NCBI GenBank assembly: GCA_000708835.1
Contig: DF237254.1
Span: forward strand, 41,898 to 105,897
Length of the DNA: 64,000 bases
Source: Klebsormidium nitens
Lineage: Eukaryota > Streptophyta > Klebsormidiophyceae > Klebsormidiales > Klebsormidiaceae
Direction of reading: 5' to 3'
The notes beneath the pieces are model-generated. The model saw only the letters and a list, made by a program, of their open reading frames with translations, did not search any database and was not told where the DNA came from. Below, in pieces: positions 32,000 to 43,917 of this stretch. Positions within the stretch are counted from its first letter, which is position 1. Each line of letters begins with the position of its first letter. A program made the translations under genes and the position numbers.

Positions 32000-32129
32000 G
32001 GCATCTTTTTGGCACCCCTTCTTTGACGAACCGCGATTACCCTCTGTCTTGATTGCAAAACATGTCGTTTGCGCTCATTGCAAGGGGTGATCCCGGTTGG
32101 TCAAAGAGGGGTTGCCAAAATGCTTTGCC
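32000..32129. repeat. Imperfect inverted repeat (foldback)
   Basis: The left arm 32000-32040 and right arm 32086-32129 are reverse complements at roughly 80% identity over ~41 bp, around a 45-bp loop. The shared core on one strand contains GTCAAAGA followed by GGGG and GCCAAAA. Could be a small foldback element or the remnant end of a transposon. Confidence 0.65.
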
Positions 32130-32524
32130 GTTTGTTTGCATCACATTCGTTGTCGTCTTCTCTTCTCCTCTCGAATTCAGAGCTATGCAAGGTTGAAACG
32201 AGTCTAGACTTTAGTTACAAGAATGGATTGCCTAATACTCGGTTATTTCGGGCCTAGGACATTCCTATATTCTCAAACAGCATGATTAGAACGAGTTGTA
32301 TCGTAACTGCACGGATTTGTGGAATGGTCGGAACCGTTGGTTCACCATAGGTGTCAATTCTGCCACCTAGTCTAAACCTCATGCAGAACATCTATGCATG
32401 TGTCGGTTTTATAGATATGCTTTTGCGACCCGCTTAATAGATTGTCGTAGATATCTTAATAATTCGCATGCAAATCACATGTATTACTCTGACATGCAGC
32501 GCCAGCATTGTATAGATATCGGTA

Positions 32525-32701
32525 ATTACTCTCGTGTGAGGCCTAAGATACGAGTTACCCGGGCACCTCCAACCAAAAACCGAACCCAGATACCTAATCA
32601 CCCGCTCCGCACCCCACCCCAGCCTAATCACCATGCCATCCCCACCCGTCCCCCGGGTGCACATCTTAGATCACGCGGCACTTAGGTGCCACGAGAGTAA
32701 T
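32525..32701. mobile_element. MITE-like element with 12-bp terminal inverted repeats
   Basis: ATTACTCTCGTG at 32525-32536 is mirrored exactly by CACGAGAGTAAT at 32690-32701. Inside, CCTAAG and CCCGGG-GCAC blocks also pair, so the whole 177 bp can fold back on itself. No coding potential. The target-site duplication is ambiguous; TATCGG occurs on both outer flanks. Family not assigned. Confidence 0.55.
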
Positions 32702-33614
32702 ATATCGGAGTATTGTCTATAGTACCTCATGCACTAACACTTACCTACACACAAAACTTAGTAAACTTTCATGGCGAAACTTGATGTGTGAAAGGAGCTG
32801 GGCGTATACAACATATGCGCATTGGCATTATGAGTCTATCACAATGCACGCGGAGATACGTTAGTGACGGCAGCCTCTCTTCAAATATACGCGTAGTCGT
32901 ACGTGACCATGCCACTGAGAAACTTAAAAGTATGCAATCACTTGGACGGACGTGTCTTGTGTGCGCAGACATATGCGGGGACACAGTGGTGCACGTGACA
33001 TGGTGACGCAGTCGGGATACCTATCATTTGCAAGTCAAAATCTCGACTTGATTGACTCTTGCGGTTTAACGTACATCATCAAGCACAATTTATCATCATG
33101 TCATAAAGCGGATTGCAATCACGGCTCTTACGTGAGGTATTAGACTCAACGGTATTAGACTCGGTTCCCTCGACGTACGTACTGAAACAATCCATCCGAG
33201 GTACTTTTGAAATCATAACGCTTGAGATCAAACACCTTGTCAAAGAATGATACGTATATTCTTCTGCAGTTTGCGTGCGAGAGTTGGTAGTACTTACAAC
33301 TTCGTCCTACAGTGCTATCTAATTCATACCCTGCTTGATCAACTTCAATCAGAAATATTCAGGCAGTCGTATTGTGAACATGCTCAGCTTAAACCCTCAG
33401 CCTATTCCAACTGACTCCTCAACGCGGCCTCCACCCCGGTTGTTTGCCCCGGGCAGATTTGGCAGATTTTTAAAATTCTCCCCTCTGGTTCCCCTGGGCG
33501 CTTGTTTGTCCCCCGGCCGACGCTCCCTTTCTTCCCGGAGCGATCCCCCTCCTCCCCCAGGGGGAGAAAATCGTCGTTTTCATGCTATTTCTTCCTCTAA
33601 TTTTTACGATTTTA

Positions 33615-36600
33615 TCAAAGCTTGGTGTACCCCGACCGCCGCCCGGGGTTCTGCGTCACGCAGAACGCGAACACGAGGCACGCCCCGGCCACGACGCACG
33701 TCCCGAACACGATCAACAAGTCGATCATCTTCGCCTTGGGGCCCGGTTCGTAGCACGTGCTGTTCCCCCAGGGCCCGAAAATATTGGGTTTGTTAACCAA
33801 CTTGGGTTCCGGCCGGGTCGCTGCCCAGAAAAGCACCCAGGATTTGGTGGTTGTCGGGTCCATTTGGTAGGGTTGCAGGTTAACCAGCGTGCTCCAGGCG
33901 GCGGTCACGTTGATGATGGCCAGGTTCGAGTAGAGCGCGCTCGTCCACGTGTTGTTGACCTGCGCGCGCGCGGGTTTGGGGGTTTTTTACGGGACGAACG
34001 GCAGCGGTCTCGGCTTAGGAGTCGATAAGCAATCAGGAAGGCTGATCGCTCTTCTCATTATCTGGAGCAGATCATTCCTGGCATGGAGGACGTTCGGCGG
34101 TGCGCAGAGAAATGCGGTTGAGACTGCGAAGGCAGCAGGTCGGGCTCTTTGCCGTGCACACCTTTCTTGTATGAGCGCGACCGAGATGCGAGACGCAGAA
34201 TTCGACCGTATGTATCAGAGAGCCGTTCAGTGGACCTTTTGGGCTCAATTTGAGACATCGAGAAGCTCAGCAAACCCCAGATTTTGATTGTCCGGTTCCG
34301 AAACTCAGATTTGGACTTGATCGGAACGCCTAGTCACAGGTTTTGCAGTCCTGTGAGCAGATCCAAGCGAGTATGAGCCGCATCCTTTGGGTCGTGATTG
34401 GATGTGTCCGCCACCAAATCACCTTTTGAGTGTTGTTTCCTAGTACCTCCTTGCAATTGGTGCGCAAAAGTAGTCACAGGCCGAGCTTCGTCAAACGTTC
34501 GCCGTTTTGCGAACGAACTGGCAGGGCGCCCTTGGACTCTGTTTCACAGATGGGTCTTCGACTTATACTCGGCAACATGAAATGTCTCAGAAAAACCAGC
34601 GGGGGAGGGAATTTACAAAGGGCGCGTAAATCCAAAGTTCTTCAACAGAAACTAGAGGGGAGAAAAACTCACGAAGGGCGCGTAGTCCTGGAGGCGCATC
34701 GTCCACTCCTCGAGCACGAAGTCCGGGAACCGTACGATCTCCATGGGAAGGATCATCGGACGCATGTGCTGTCCGTGGATTGCCTCCGTCGAGTTGTCCG
34801 CATACGTGGCGTACGTCACCTGAAAAGCAGGCGTGATGACGTCAGCGAAAGCGAGATGCCAACCGATTTACGTCAGGGCAGGTTGGAAGCAGACCGTCCA
34901 GACGGTTAGCGCCAGAGCGGGGAGAGTTGACGTGGGGATTACGTCATTGGCTTTCCTCCACTTGCAAGTGATGTGACATCCAATCCGGCTCCGCGTTGAA
35001 AAAAGATCAACTTCGTGTGACGCGGCCAAACGGTCACTTGATGATTTGACATGGAAACAAGGGAAAAGGCTTAAAAATCTGGTGAAGAAACTTCTTCGAA
35101 ACAGTGAGAATCTGGTGAAGATTCTCGAGCCACGCGAGGCACGCTCCAAAAGAATCAGTGCCCATCAAGGGTGGTCTTCGGCAGAGTCTTCCTGACTGTG
35201 ACAGGTCTCAAAAGTCACCGGAAAAAGTTCCAACCTGCCGCAAAGCGGGCTGTCGACGCCGTTACCATCGGGACAGGTCGTCAACGAGGGAAAGAAATAG
35301 GCCAATACTTACATTCGGTCCATCCTGCACTCTCACCAACCCAGAACCAAAAGCCCACAAACTCGTTAAATTATGAAAACACAGCCCCGGCATTCGCCGG
35401 CATCTATCACTGGGCAACAGAACATAGACAAGTATCGGTTCTTTGCTGGGAACCCAATTTGCCCCTTCAAGGTACACCCAAATAAACAGAGAATCCAGCT
35501 TCCACCGGCCCCTATCACCGGGCAAAAACCGAACAGTTCGGCTCTGACCTGTCCCTCGGTGGCAATCCCCGCCACCTTGTTATCGCGGTACTTGTAGGGG
35601 CACGCGTTCTGGGCCTTGTTGATAAGGAAGTAGCGCCGCGCGGTGCGCCGCGAGACCGCGAAGAGCGCCATGCCCAGGTTCTGGATGTTCTGCTTGCTGG
35701 AGGCGAGCCCGTACAGCCGCACCGCGTGCGCGAAGTTGATCTCCTCCGCAACCTGTGCAGGGTTCAAGAGGTTTAAGGCTTGAACATCTGAGATTAAGGG
35801 CTTGGCACTGAGGATTCTTATTCTGAGTGCTGAAACAGTACGTACAGCCGCACCGCGTGCGCGAAGTTGATCTCCTCGGCGACCTGCGCAGGGTTTAGCG
35901 GAGTTTAGGCGTGGTCAAATATAAGTTCAAGGGGTTCAATCATTGGGTTTATCGGTTGAGCAGACAATCGTTTTGCTGGCCACTGATCTGAACAGTTCCA
36001 TAACATACGCGAAATTGATCTCTTCTGCCACCTGTGCAACAAGCTCGCTTGGTAGAGCTGACTAAATATCCATCAGATAGCTGTGGCTGCTTTTCTGTAC
36101 TCCAAGCAAGAGCAACTTTCTCCGCTCAGCCATTCCGTACTCCTCATGCTCATACTTTCTTCCCCGCTGACGTCACATTACGACTCACCGAAAGCACGTC
36201 CCGCCCGTTTGCTGACGTGTCCACGAGGCCCTTCCCCCAGTTGTGCCCGTGGAACCAGTCAAAGCTGCGGAACGTCGGGTAATACGTGTCGAGCGCCGAT
36301 GGGTTGGCCACATCGCGTATGAGCTCCTCAATGAAAGCGCCGTTGGTCGTTCCCCACGTGCTGGAGTAATAGCGCAGAACCGCGGCCGCGTAAATGAACG
36401 GGCCGTAGTTGTAGTGGTGGTAGTTGTAGTACGTGTTGCCGTTGTCGGTCAGGTTACCCTGCAAAAGAAGGGTCAAGGAGGTGCGTTAGAAAGACGAAGC
36501 CCGCGTATACACGGGCACGTAGTTGTTGCCGTTGCCGGTCAGGTTGCCCTCAGAGATTGGGTTAAGACGAAATTGGGGTAAGGAGTTTGCCCTGGCAACC

Positions 36601-39600
36601 TCAAATGGCGGGTCGGAAAGGTGGCGTAACGATGCAGTAGTTTTAACACGTGGCCGAAACGGGAGGTCAAAAACGATTATTTTCTTTTGGCAACCAAGTG
36701 AATGCTGACGTTCTGCTGGATGTCGTCTACTTGGCAAATATAAGGACTTCAAAAGTTTGAGACTGTTAAGCTAAGGCCCAAGCTTCTCCGGATCAACGAA
36801 ATTGGCCCTTCCTCCTCTTCCTTTTCTGGCTGCACATGCTACGGTGAGTCTTGGCCGCACCTGACCCAGCTCTTTCCATCCTTCACGATTCAGTTTCTTT
36901 CACCAAACATTTTCCCATAGCACAATCTACAAGGCATGCTAATGTTCGGCGACCGCGCGGCTCACGGTGTTGCCCTTGATGTCGCTGGACGAGACGAGGC
37001 CCCCCCAGGTGGCGTCGTAGTTGAGAGGCGTCAGCTGCTTGTTCTTCACGAAGTTGGCCATCGCTGACGTCAGCTTCGTGATGCAGTCCTTGTTGCTGAC
37101 GCCCACCACGTCCGCGGCCTGCGTGCAGAACGTCAGCGGAGGTTTAGACCGGGTTTGAGTTCGCGGGGTTTCAAGGGTGGTCCAGCTGGAGGTTGCTAGC
37201 GTGCTGTGAGAACCAGAAGGGATGAGACTAGCCATAATTACGAGGCTGTTTGTATATGTCAAGGAAACATTTTTCGTGGGCAATATGAAACACAGCAACC
37301 AAGAAAGGTGAGAACAGGTGCGCGACGAGTCTCCTCCTCTGATTGTTTTTGAGTACATTCATAAAGATCCTGGTATCCGGCAAAAGTCGGAGCAGGAGCT
37401 GCTCCTGCTCTGTCAGGAGAAGGGCAAAAAGCAGTAGAAACCGAGTGTGGGGGATGAGAGACGGCTATAGTGTACCTGGCAGAGCATCGCGTATTTCTGG
37501 AGCTGCCGCCCGAGCTCGTAGTTGGACGACTGATTGCCGGTCGTCGCCGAGAAGTCGAGCGCCAAATCGTCGATCAGAGCGGCCACCACGCCGTCGTACT
37601 GCGTGGGTTAAAGTTAACCCGTTCAAACCAGATTCTCATTTTCAAAGAAGTCAGCGGAAAAGGAAAGTTCGTGAGACAATCTTTGGAAAAAAATCTTTTA
37701 AAAAATCTTCCGGGGAACTTCGATCGCCTATTTCCAGTCTGCCCATTCTGGAAAATTCCACAGAGGCATTGAAGCATGAGAGCAGAGGATTGATGTTTGA
37801 GCATGTCATAGACACACTAGACGCACACTTTCGCCGAAAGATTCCTGGGTTAAGAGTTAAACCTACCTTGTCGGTTTGCATGGCGTTGGGCGGAGTCCAC
37901 GTAATGGTCCCCGTGTCCCCCTCGCGCAAGATCCACCGATCGCCCTCGAACGCTTGCATCATGCCCTGCCACAACAAAACGAGTTTTAGAAAAGGGTCTG
38001 AAACTTGTCACGGGTTGGAATGCTTTGAGGTTGGCCGTACCGCGCAGTACGTCTAATTTAGTGTATCAGTCATTCCGGAACGTGCCACAGTCGGGATGCA
38101 GTCGACTCGGCCAGATTGCGCAATTCCACCTAGAAAGCTTCTAACTCGAAATATGACAAAGTTCGCACTGATTCCTGCCAAGAGTTTTGATTGGTCGTAG
38201 CTTCAACGCTAGCAAAAAGTGGAGCGCGTCAGGACGGTCAAACAAGTTGAAGCCAGAGATCCTGGCTCTGAACGGGTCCCACGAAATTCGACTAAGCGGC
38301 TTAGCCTCACCTTGGTCGCGCCCCTCATGGCGAGATTAGTGAAGCGGAATCGTAGCTTCAACATTAACGAAAAGCGAAACGAGTCTAAACGGTCTAACAA
38401 GTTCAAGCCAGAGAGCCTGGTTCGGAACGGGTCCCATAAAATCCGGTTAAGCAGCTTAACCTCACCTTGGTCGGGCTCATCATGGCGAGGTTAGTGAGGC
38501 GGAAACTCGAGGTCGTGGCGTTAACGATGGTGTCCTGGTGGTGCGGGAAGCCAAAGTGCAGCATGGGAATGGTCACATTGGCGACCGTACCGTTGGCGAA
38601 CTTGAATGTCTGACTGTTGGTCGCGCCCGCGCCCTCGGCCTGGAAGCAACAATTTTGGGGTTTGAAATTCAGGATTCAGCGGTTAAGGATGTTGGGTCAG
38701 GGTTTTGGTGTTGGCCGCGTCCGCGCCCTCCGCCTGGAAGCAACAGTTTCAGGTTAAGGGTTCTGGGTTTGGGATCTAGGGTCGACGTTTCCGGGTTTGG
38801 TTTCGCGGTTTCCAGGGTCAGGGCTCAGGAGTCGGGGTTCAGTTATTGGAACGTAAGAGTTGGGTTTTCATTTCGGAAGTTCGATGATGAGCCCTCTGGT
38901 GAGAACCGTGCGAGGGGGCTGTAAATGCAAGAGAATATGCGGAAGGCCATTAAAATGCCCTGTAGAGAGGCGCTGCTAGCAGTAAGGTGACAGGGTTGAC
39001 TCTTGGGTCAGCACCCGGAGTACGCGCATCGAGCTCCAGGAAAACCCTTAGAGCGCAAGATTAAGCTACATAGGAAGGAAACCTTGTGGACTTATGAAGG
39101 AATCAAACAGTATGGAGTCTGGAGTAAGTAGATCGCCGTGTCCTTGCAGACCGCACTTTTCTTCGCTTTCACCTACCGCTCTACCTATCAAGCGTGTCGA
39201 TTCCATCGGTCAGCATAGAATTGCAATCGCACATCTTTTGCACTCAAAACGCAAACCTCTGATTATTGGAAAGACCGAAACTAGATTGTCGGCTCACCGC
39301 CACGTTCCACTTGAAGTAAATGTACGCGCCCGCGAGGCCCGTGCCGAGGACGGTCACGTTGAGCTGCCCGCCAATGGGGTAGCGCCACCTGTGCGAGTCG
39401 TACAGTGACGTCACGTAGCTCGTGTTGGACTTGCGGTAGATCTCGTTGAAGCAGAACTGCGTGTTCTTGTTGTTGGGGATCTTCGCCAGGCGGAGCGTGC
39501 CGGTGACGGGGCCTGAAAGGAGGGGTTAGCTTATGGGTTAGCTGAGGGTTACAGGGGATTAAGACGCGGGTTTACAACGCTCCCAGCGGTGGTTTGAACG

Positions 39601-42600
39601 GTGGGTTTGCTGAAAAGTGTTCTTGTTGTTCGGGATCTTGGCCAGGCGGAGCGTGCCGGTGATCGGGCCTGAAAGGAGGGGTTAGTTCGCAGGTTAGCTG
39701 GGGTTACAGGGGATGTAGATGTGGGTTAGCAACGCTCTCACAGGTGGTCTGAACGGTGGGTTTGCTGAGAAGTGCGTATTGAGATCCTGCTTAGGCGCGG
39801 CGTGCCGTCAACGGCCTCCCATTGGATGGGTTTTCAACGATGCCTATGAGGAGACCAGAAGTGAGATTGCATCAATCTTTGATTGCTCAAGCTTCGGAAA
39901 TAGCTGATATCATTGAGATTAGTGTGGACGAACGTTTCAGTATTTAGAGTGGCAGCCTGCCTAACGCGACCAATAGCCCGATGAGCAGCCGTCCCATAAT
40001 TGAGATGAACAATTTCCAAACAGAACGAGCGGCGAAACTGAGCGGAACGCACTGAAAGACAACTGAAGCTCATCAGTAAAGAATCAATATAACAGTCGTA
40101 GCGGCGTGACAAACTCCTGCTCTACAAACTGCTAGTCCCCACTCACTCTCCGCTGTCAGGTTTTGTCAGAGTTTCATGGCTCACCCGATGCTCTGAGCTC
40201 CTTGCCGCTATTGGACAGGGTCAGGGACGCGCTGAGGGAGTACAGCAGCCACGTGTCGCCGTTTGAGAGGGTGATCGTGAACCTGCGTCAAAAACGCACC
40301 GCTCAGTATAACGCACCAGTGGCGGGGTCACAAAATTCAAAAAAAAAGTGCTTCCGGCTCAGCTCATTCTAGCTTTCGGCTGTGGCGTAATGAGCTCGTA
40401 CTGAAGTCACAAGCACCAGCACTCCGAAACGACGGTCTTATCAGCGTCAGACCGCTTTAAGGAAGATTCGTAAGCGCTTCCTTCAATCCCCCTTCTATCG
40501 CGGTTCGGCCGTTCCCTCCGTAATATATAATCCCTCAGAAAGAGTCAACGAGACACTTCGCAAACGGCTGGCGCGTACGAAAATCCGCTCCAGAGTTGCA
40601 CAGAAGAAACGCACAACCTTTCGGCATGCCCAAAGCGGCACAGAACAAAAAGCTGTGCGGAACACCCAAAAGCGAAGTTTCTCAGGACCCGCCTTTTGAA
40701 ATGAATCGTAGATGAGCCTCTCACTTTTTGCCCTCATCGCCCACAGCCGTCGATGCCGCCACGCCCGTGATGCTGTGCGCCGTGTAGATGACAGGTGTCA
40801 GCCCCGCGTAGTTGGCCGTGACGTAAGCCATGCCCTTGACGAGGGGGAACGTCAGCGAGGAGGTGCCCCCCGAGGCCTTGTAGACGAGTGTGGCCGAAAA
40901 CTCGTCGAAGGCCGTCACGGTGTAACCCAGCCCGGTCTCGGCCGAAGAGAAACCCATGTCGGCCTGCTTCGCGGTCGTGTAGCTCTGCAGGGGGGAATGG
41001 TGACGTCAGCGGGTTGTGACGTGTACGAAGTCTGAGAAGGGAGAGAAAGTGTGTGGAAGGAGCTGAAGTCCCTTCCAATCTAAGATGGAAGCCAACGGCC
41101 TTCGAAGGATCGGCACTGAATGAGCCCTGCTCCGCTTGCTCTGCGTTTGAAATCGTGAACGCTGAGAGGAGGAGTCTTCATCTGTTGCCTTTTGATCTGC
41201 CAGAGCTGAGCTCGAACCCTGCGTCAGCAGCTGTCCCAATGTGCTCATATATTGCCACGTAGAACTCTGTTGTGATTCTTTGCACAAGCTTCGATGGCGT
41301 CCTTTTGTATTAGCCTGTTCGTCAGCTCTGCGGAGTGTTTCCTTGCTGGAGTGCTTTGCTGACGTAGCAAAGAAGGAAGCTTTTCTGTCCACATTGTGAT
41401 CTGCAATCCTTCAAAGAAGCTATGAGTGCGATGTAGACCTTGCGCTTTTCTTATCTACGGTGAGTACGACAACACTTCTTTCACCGAATAGAACTGTTCG
41501 GTAAGTCGCATCCGCTGGCGACCATCACTTCTCCGTCTTCTTTGAACCTCCCAAGACTTCTGCCTCTCACAATTTTGATTCAATGTTCAAAGACGAGGCT
41601 GTTCCTATGTTCCTGCACCGATCATCTCACGAGCAGATTCTCGTTCGCAAACCAAGGCTTTAGCAGGACGCCAGACTTGTTCGTTTGTCCAGCTGCCATT
41701 TGTTTTCTTTCAGATGACAGCTGTAGATTTGTACTGCTCGACAGCTGTACAAATCCGAAGCGCTACCCCTTCAAATTTGCTTGATGTGATATGCTTGCAG
41801 CTCGACAACCTGCTCACTGAGTTTCTTTTGGACCTCTGTTTCAGCTTTTTCTCCTCGTTGATTCCATTTTAGTTGCCTGACGACTCATGTTCTGCTCACA
41901 AGAGAATCAGAAGCAACGTCGGCTTGGATAGCAACTGGCGTAATCCATGATAGCAGGAGGTTCTTTCATTGGAGGACTTTGTCCCAGGATCCAGCAAGGT
42001 TTGCATCCGAGCAGATGGCTAAATTTGTTTTTGTGGAATTCGAGCTTTCCAAAAGGGGAACCAAAAGGCCACCTTAGATTGCTCACCATAGCCCTGTCGC
42101 TGGCTGCCTTTGCAGTGAACATGTTGACCGTGGGCTCATCCGCATGACTGATGCTCAGCCCAAAAGGCGCCACAGTGTTGGGCTGCAAATGGAAGAGTCT
42201 CATGTAAGTTGGTTTATCTAGTGGTAAACAAAATCCTCTCAAGTTCTTAGTTGTCTTCCATAGCATCAACCCATGTTTGACATCAACTCTGCTCTGTGGC
42301 TCCTCAACTCGTGTCTTCTAGCGCTGCGTGCCCTTTGCGCTGCAGACCTGTTGTGATCCACTTGAGACCTGAAGTGATGGTCATCTACCCTCACAAATTG
42401 CAATGCTGATGCACTTAGCTTTTGGGTACGAATCTTCTGGAATTAGCAGCATTTTGGACCGCCCCGCCAGAATGGTCAATTGCTGTATCTTCAATAAACA
42501 GATCTCCAACCTTGCATCAGCAGAGCTTTATCTTTCTCAGCACCTTCTTTCCACCATGCACGAGTATACAAGAGAACACGCCTTCAGGCCCCACCAGATC

Positions 42601-43037
42601 TCATCTTCATAAACTGCCCACTTCAAGGATTTGCCTGTCAATGAGCAGAAGCTTATGAGACTTACCCAGACCACATATGGATTCACATACACGTTCCCCG
42701 TTCCCGACCCAAACACCAGGCTCGTCCAGAATTCATTTGTGGGGATGGGCTTCTTCAACAGCGCGGCATCCAGGTTCTTTGGCGTGACGGGATGCGTCAC
42801 CGATGTGAAAAGCGTATTGGGCTTGGACGTTGAGATTGGGTCCGTGGGGTTTGTGCTCAGAGACGTTGTGCTTGCGGTTGTGGGGGCAGTCGTGGTTGTC
42901 CCCCCCGAAGTACTGGGGGTGGTTGACCCCCCCCCAATGATGAACGGGTTCGTGGTCGCCGCATTGGACACCCTGGTCAGAGTCGGGCTCAGCACGCAGA
43001 GGGCGACCAAAACGAAGGCTCTGTTAGTGGGCGCCAT
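33615..43037 (-). CDS. GH81 endo-1,3-beta-glucanase-like protein with C-terminal membrane anchor
   Basis: Thirteen exons: 42666-43037, 42087-42182, 40725-40984, 40185-40282, 39298-39512, 38466-38639, 37867-37965, 37476-37598, 36966-37118, 36189-36458, 35549-35752, 34673-34819, 33615-33959. They total 2556 nt (851 aa) with all phases consistent. Signal peptide (first ~25 residues), Thr/Ser-rich linker (about 35-75), GH81 N-lobe (PIPTNEFWTSLVFG), HFGFPHHQD near 370, D597 in DWFHGHNWGKGL, and the C-lobe. GH81 enzymes cleave beta-1,3-glucan. In the segment GRDVLSVAEEIN (615-626), the first of the two usual Glu residues is Leu619; the second, E623, is kept. Residues about 815-838 form a transmembrane helix followed by a 13-residue basic tail, making a type I cell-surface protein. 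A glucan-binding or receptor role is possible. An upstream in-frame Met at 43094 exists but would bury the signal peptide. Confidence 0.88.
35846..36035 (-). repeat. Two copies of GH81 exon 11 acceptor edge
   Basis: The edge at 35711-35765 recurs at 35846-35899 (135-bp period, near identical) and as a shorter, more decayed piece at 36003-36035. Both are in intron 10 and keep an acceptor-like CAG. Confidence 0.85.
36500..36556 (-). repeat. Copy of GH81 exon 10 acceptor edge
   Basis: Direct repeat of about 36410-36466, ~93 bp away. It covers the first ~12 codons of exon 10; the sequence past the acceptor is altered. Confidence 0.75.
38197..38505 (-). repeat. Tandem duplication at GH81 exon 6 donor edge
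   Basis: Two ~154-bp units, 38197-38350 and 38351-38505. The second holds the true end of exon 6 and its GTGAGG donor; the first is a decayed copy in intron 6 that keeps the donor. Confidence 0.85.
38710..38757 (-). repeat. Copy of GH81 exon 6 acceptor edge
   Basis: Repeat of 38616-38663, 94 bp away, keeping the acceptor context CTTCCAG and the first codons. Together with 38197-38505, both ends of exon 6 have been duplicated independently. Confidence 0.75.
39461..39772 (-). repeat. Tandem duplication at GH81 exon 5 acceptor edge
   Basis: Two 156-bp units, 39461-39616 and 39617-39772. The first contains the true start of exon 5 (coding from 39512 down). The second copies ~45 coding bases, the acceptor and ~100 bp of the intron. 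Confidence 0.88.
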
Positions 43038-43917
43038 TAGTGCTCTGGTACCCCCCCTCTCTTCAGATTGCCCACTAAGCGGTGCGCTTTGCATGCACCC
43101 CTTTCCCCGCGTGTATCCTCATTCCGCAATGCTGTCTGATTTTCCTCGTCTCTGTCAAAGGATCCGGTCAGCCACCTTCCAGCGACACCTTTCAGGAGCA
43201 ATGCTGTTGATCTTCCTAAGTCGAGGCTTCTTTCCTGCGATATTTTCAAAACCTAGCGAACATTTGCCTGTCTTCCTGTCCAATGCCGTTCTTTCCCCTC
43301 TACCAAAGACTGTGTTTTGACCGACTAGCCCGTGCATGGCAGGCCGGTTGCACTGTCTTCCAACTTTAGAGACGTTGGAAACAGTGGACAGGCTGGCGAA
43401 GTGCATCTGGTGTCTGGCGCAAGACTCATGTCGTTGCAATGCTGAGATTCAGAAGCTGCTGAGCAGCGCCTCCGGCTGATGGATTCTCAGAATCATTCCG
43501 TCATCGATGCACAGGACCGCGGAAAATGCATACGGTATGTCAGAGCAGACTGTCGCATGCATTGACATTCGGCCGGTTTGCAGTTTAAACGAGTTCCTAG
43601 TGAGTGCAGATACCGTACATGCGGGTGGCCTCTTGTTATGCGCGCGTGGAAAATTGGAATCTACGAATTGGCCGTCCACGATCTTCAGCTACTACGAATC
43701 GACGGCGTAGGTTCACGCGGCACTGTCAGCGCGCCCGTGCACGAGCCGGCCGCGAGCTTACTGCGCAGGCTCACGAGTTAGCTGTCTCTTAAGTTTGCGG
43801 CTGGCTCTTGAACTTGAAGTTGTGAAGCAGGCATTGCCATTCAATGCCGTTGCCATCTGCGATGCTTGGCGCCAGGCTTGACAAAGCGGGCAAAGCCGCC
43901 TTTCATCGGTGGTCAAC
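43038..43917. promoter_or_regulatory. Divergent intergenic region, GH81 / LRR gene
   Basis: 880 bp between head-to-head start codons, expected to contain both 5' UTRs and promoters. No coding exon or recognised element is visible. Confidence 0.4.

Larger units (their letters stand above)
31616..33614. other. Convergent intergenic region, PMEI-like / GH81
   Basis: Two kb tail-to-tail, AT-richer than the genes around it. It contains two inverted-repeat elements (32000-32129 and 32525-32701) and an 87-codon minus frame (31722-31985) that I cannot assign. No supported gene. Confidence 0.4.
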
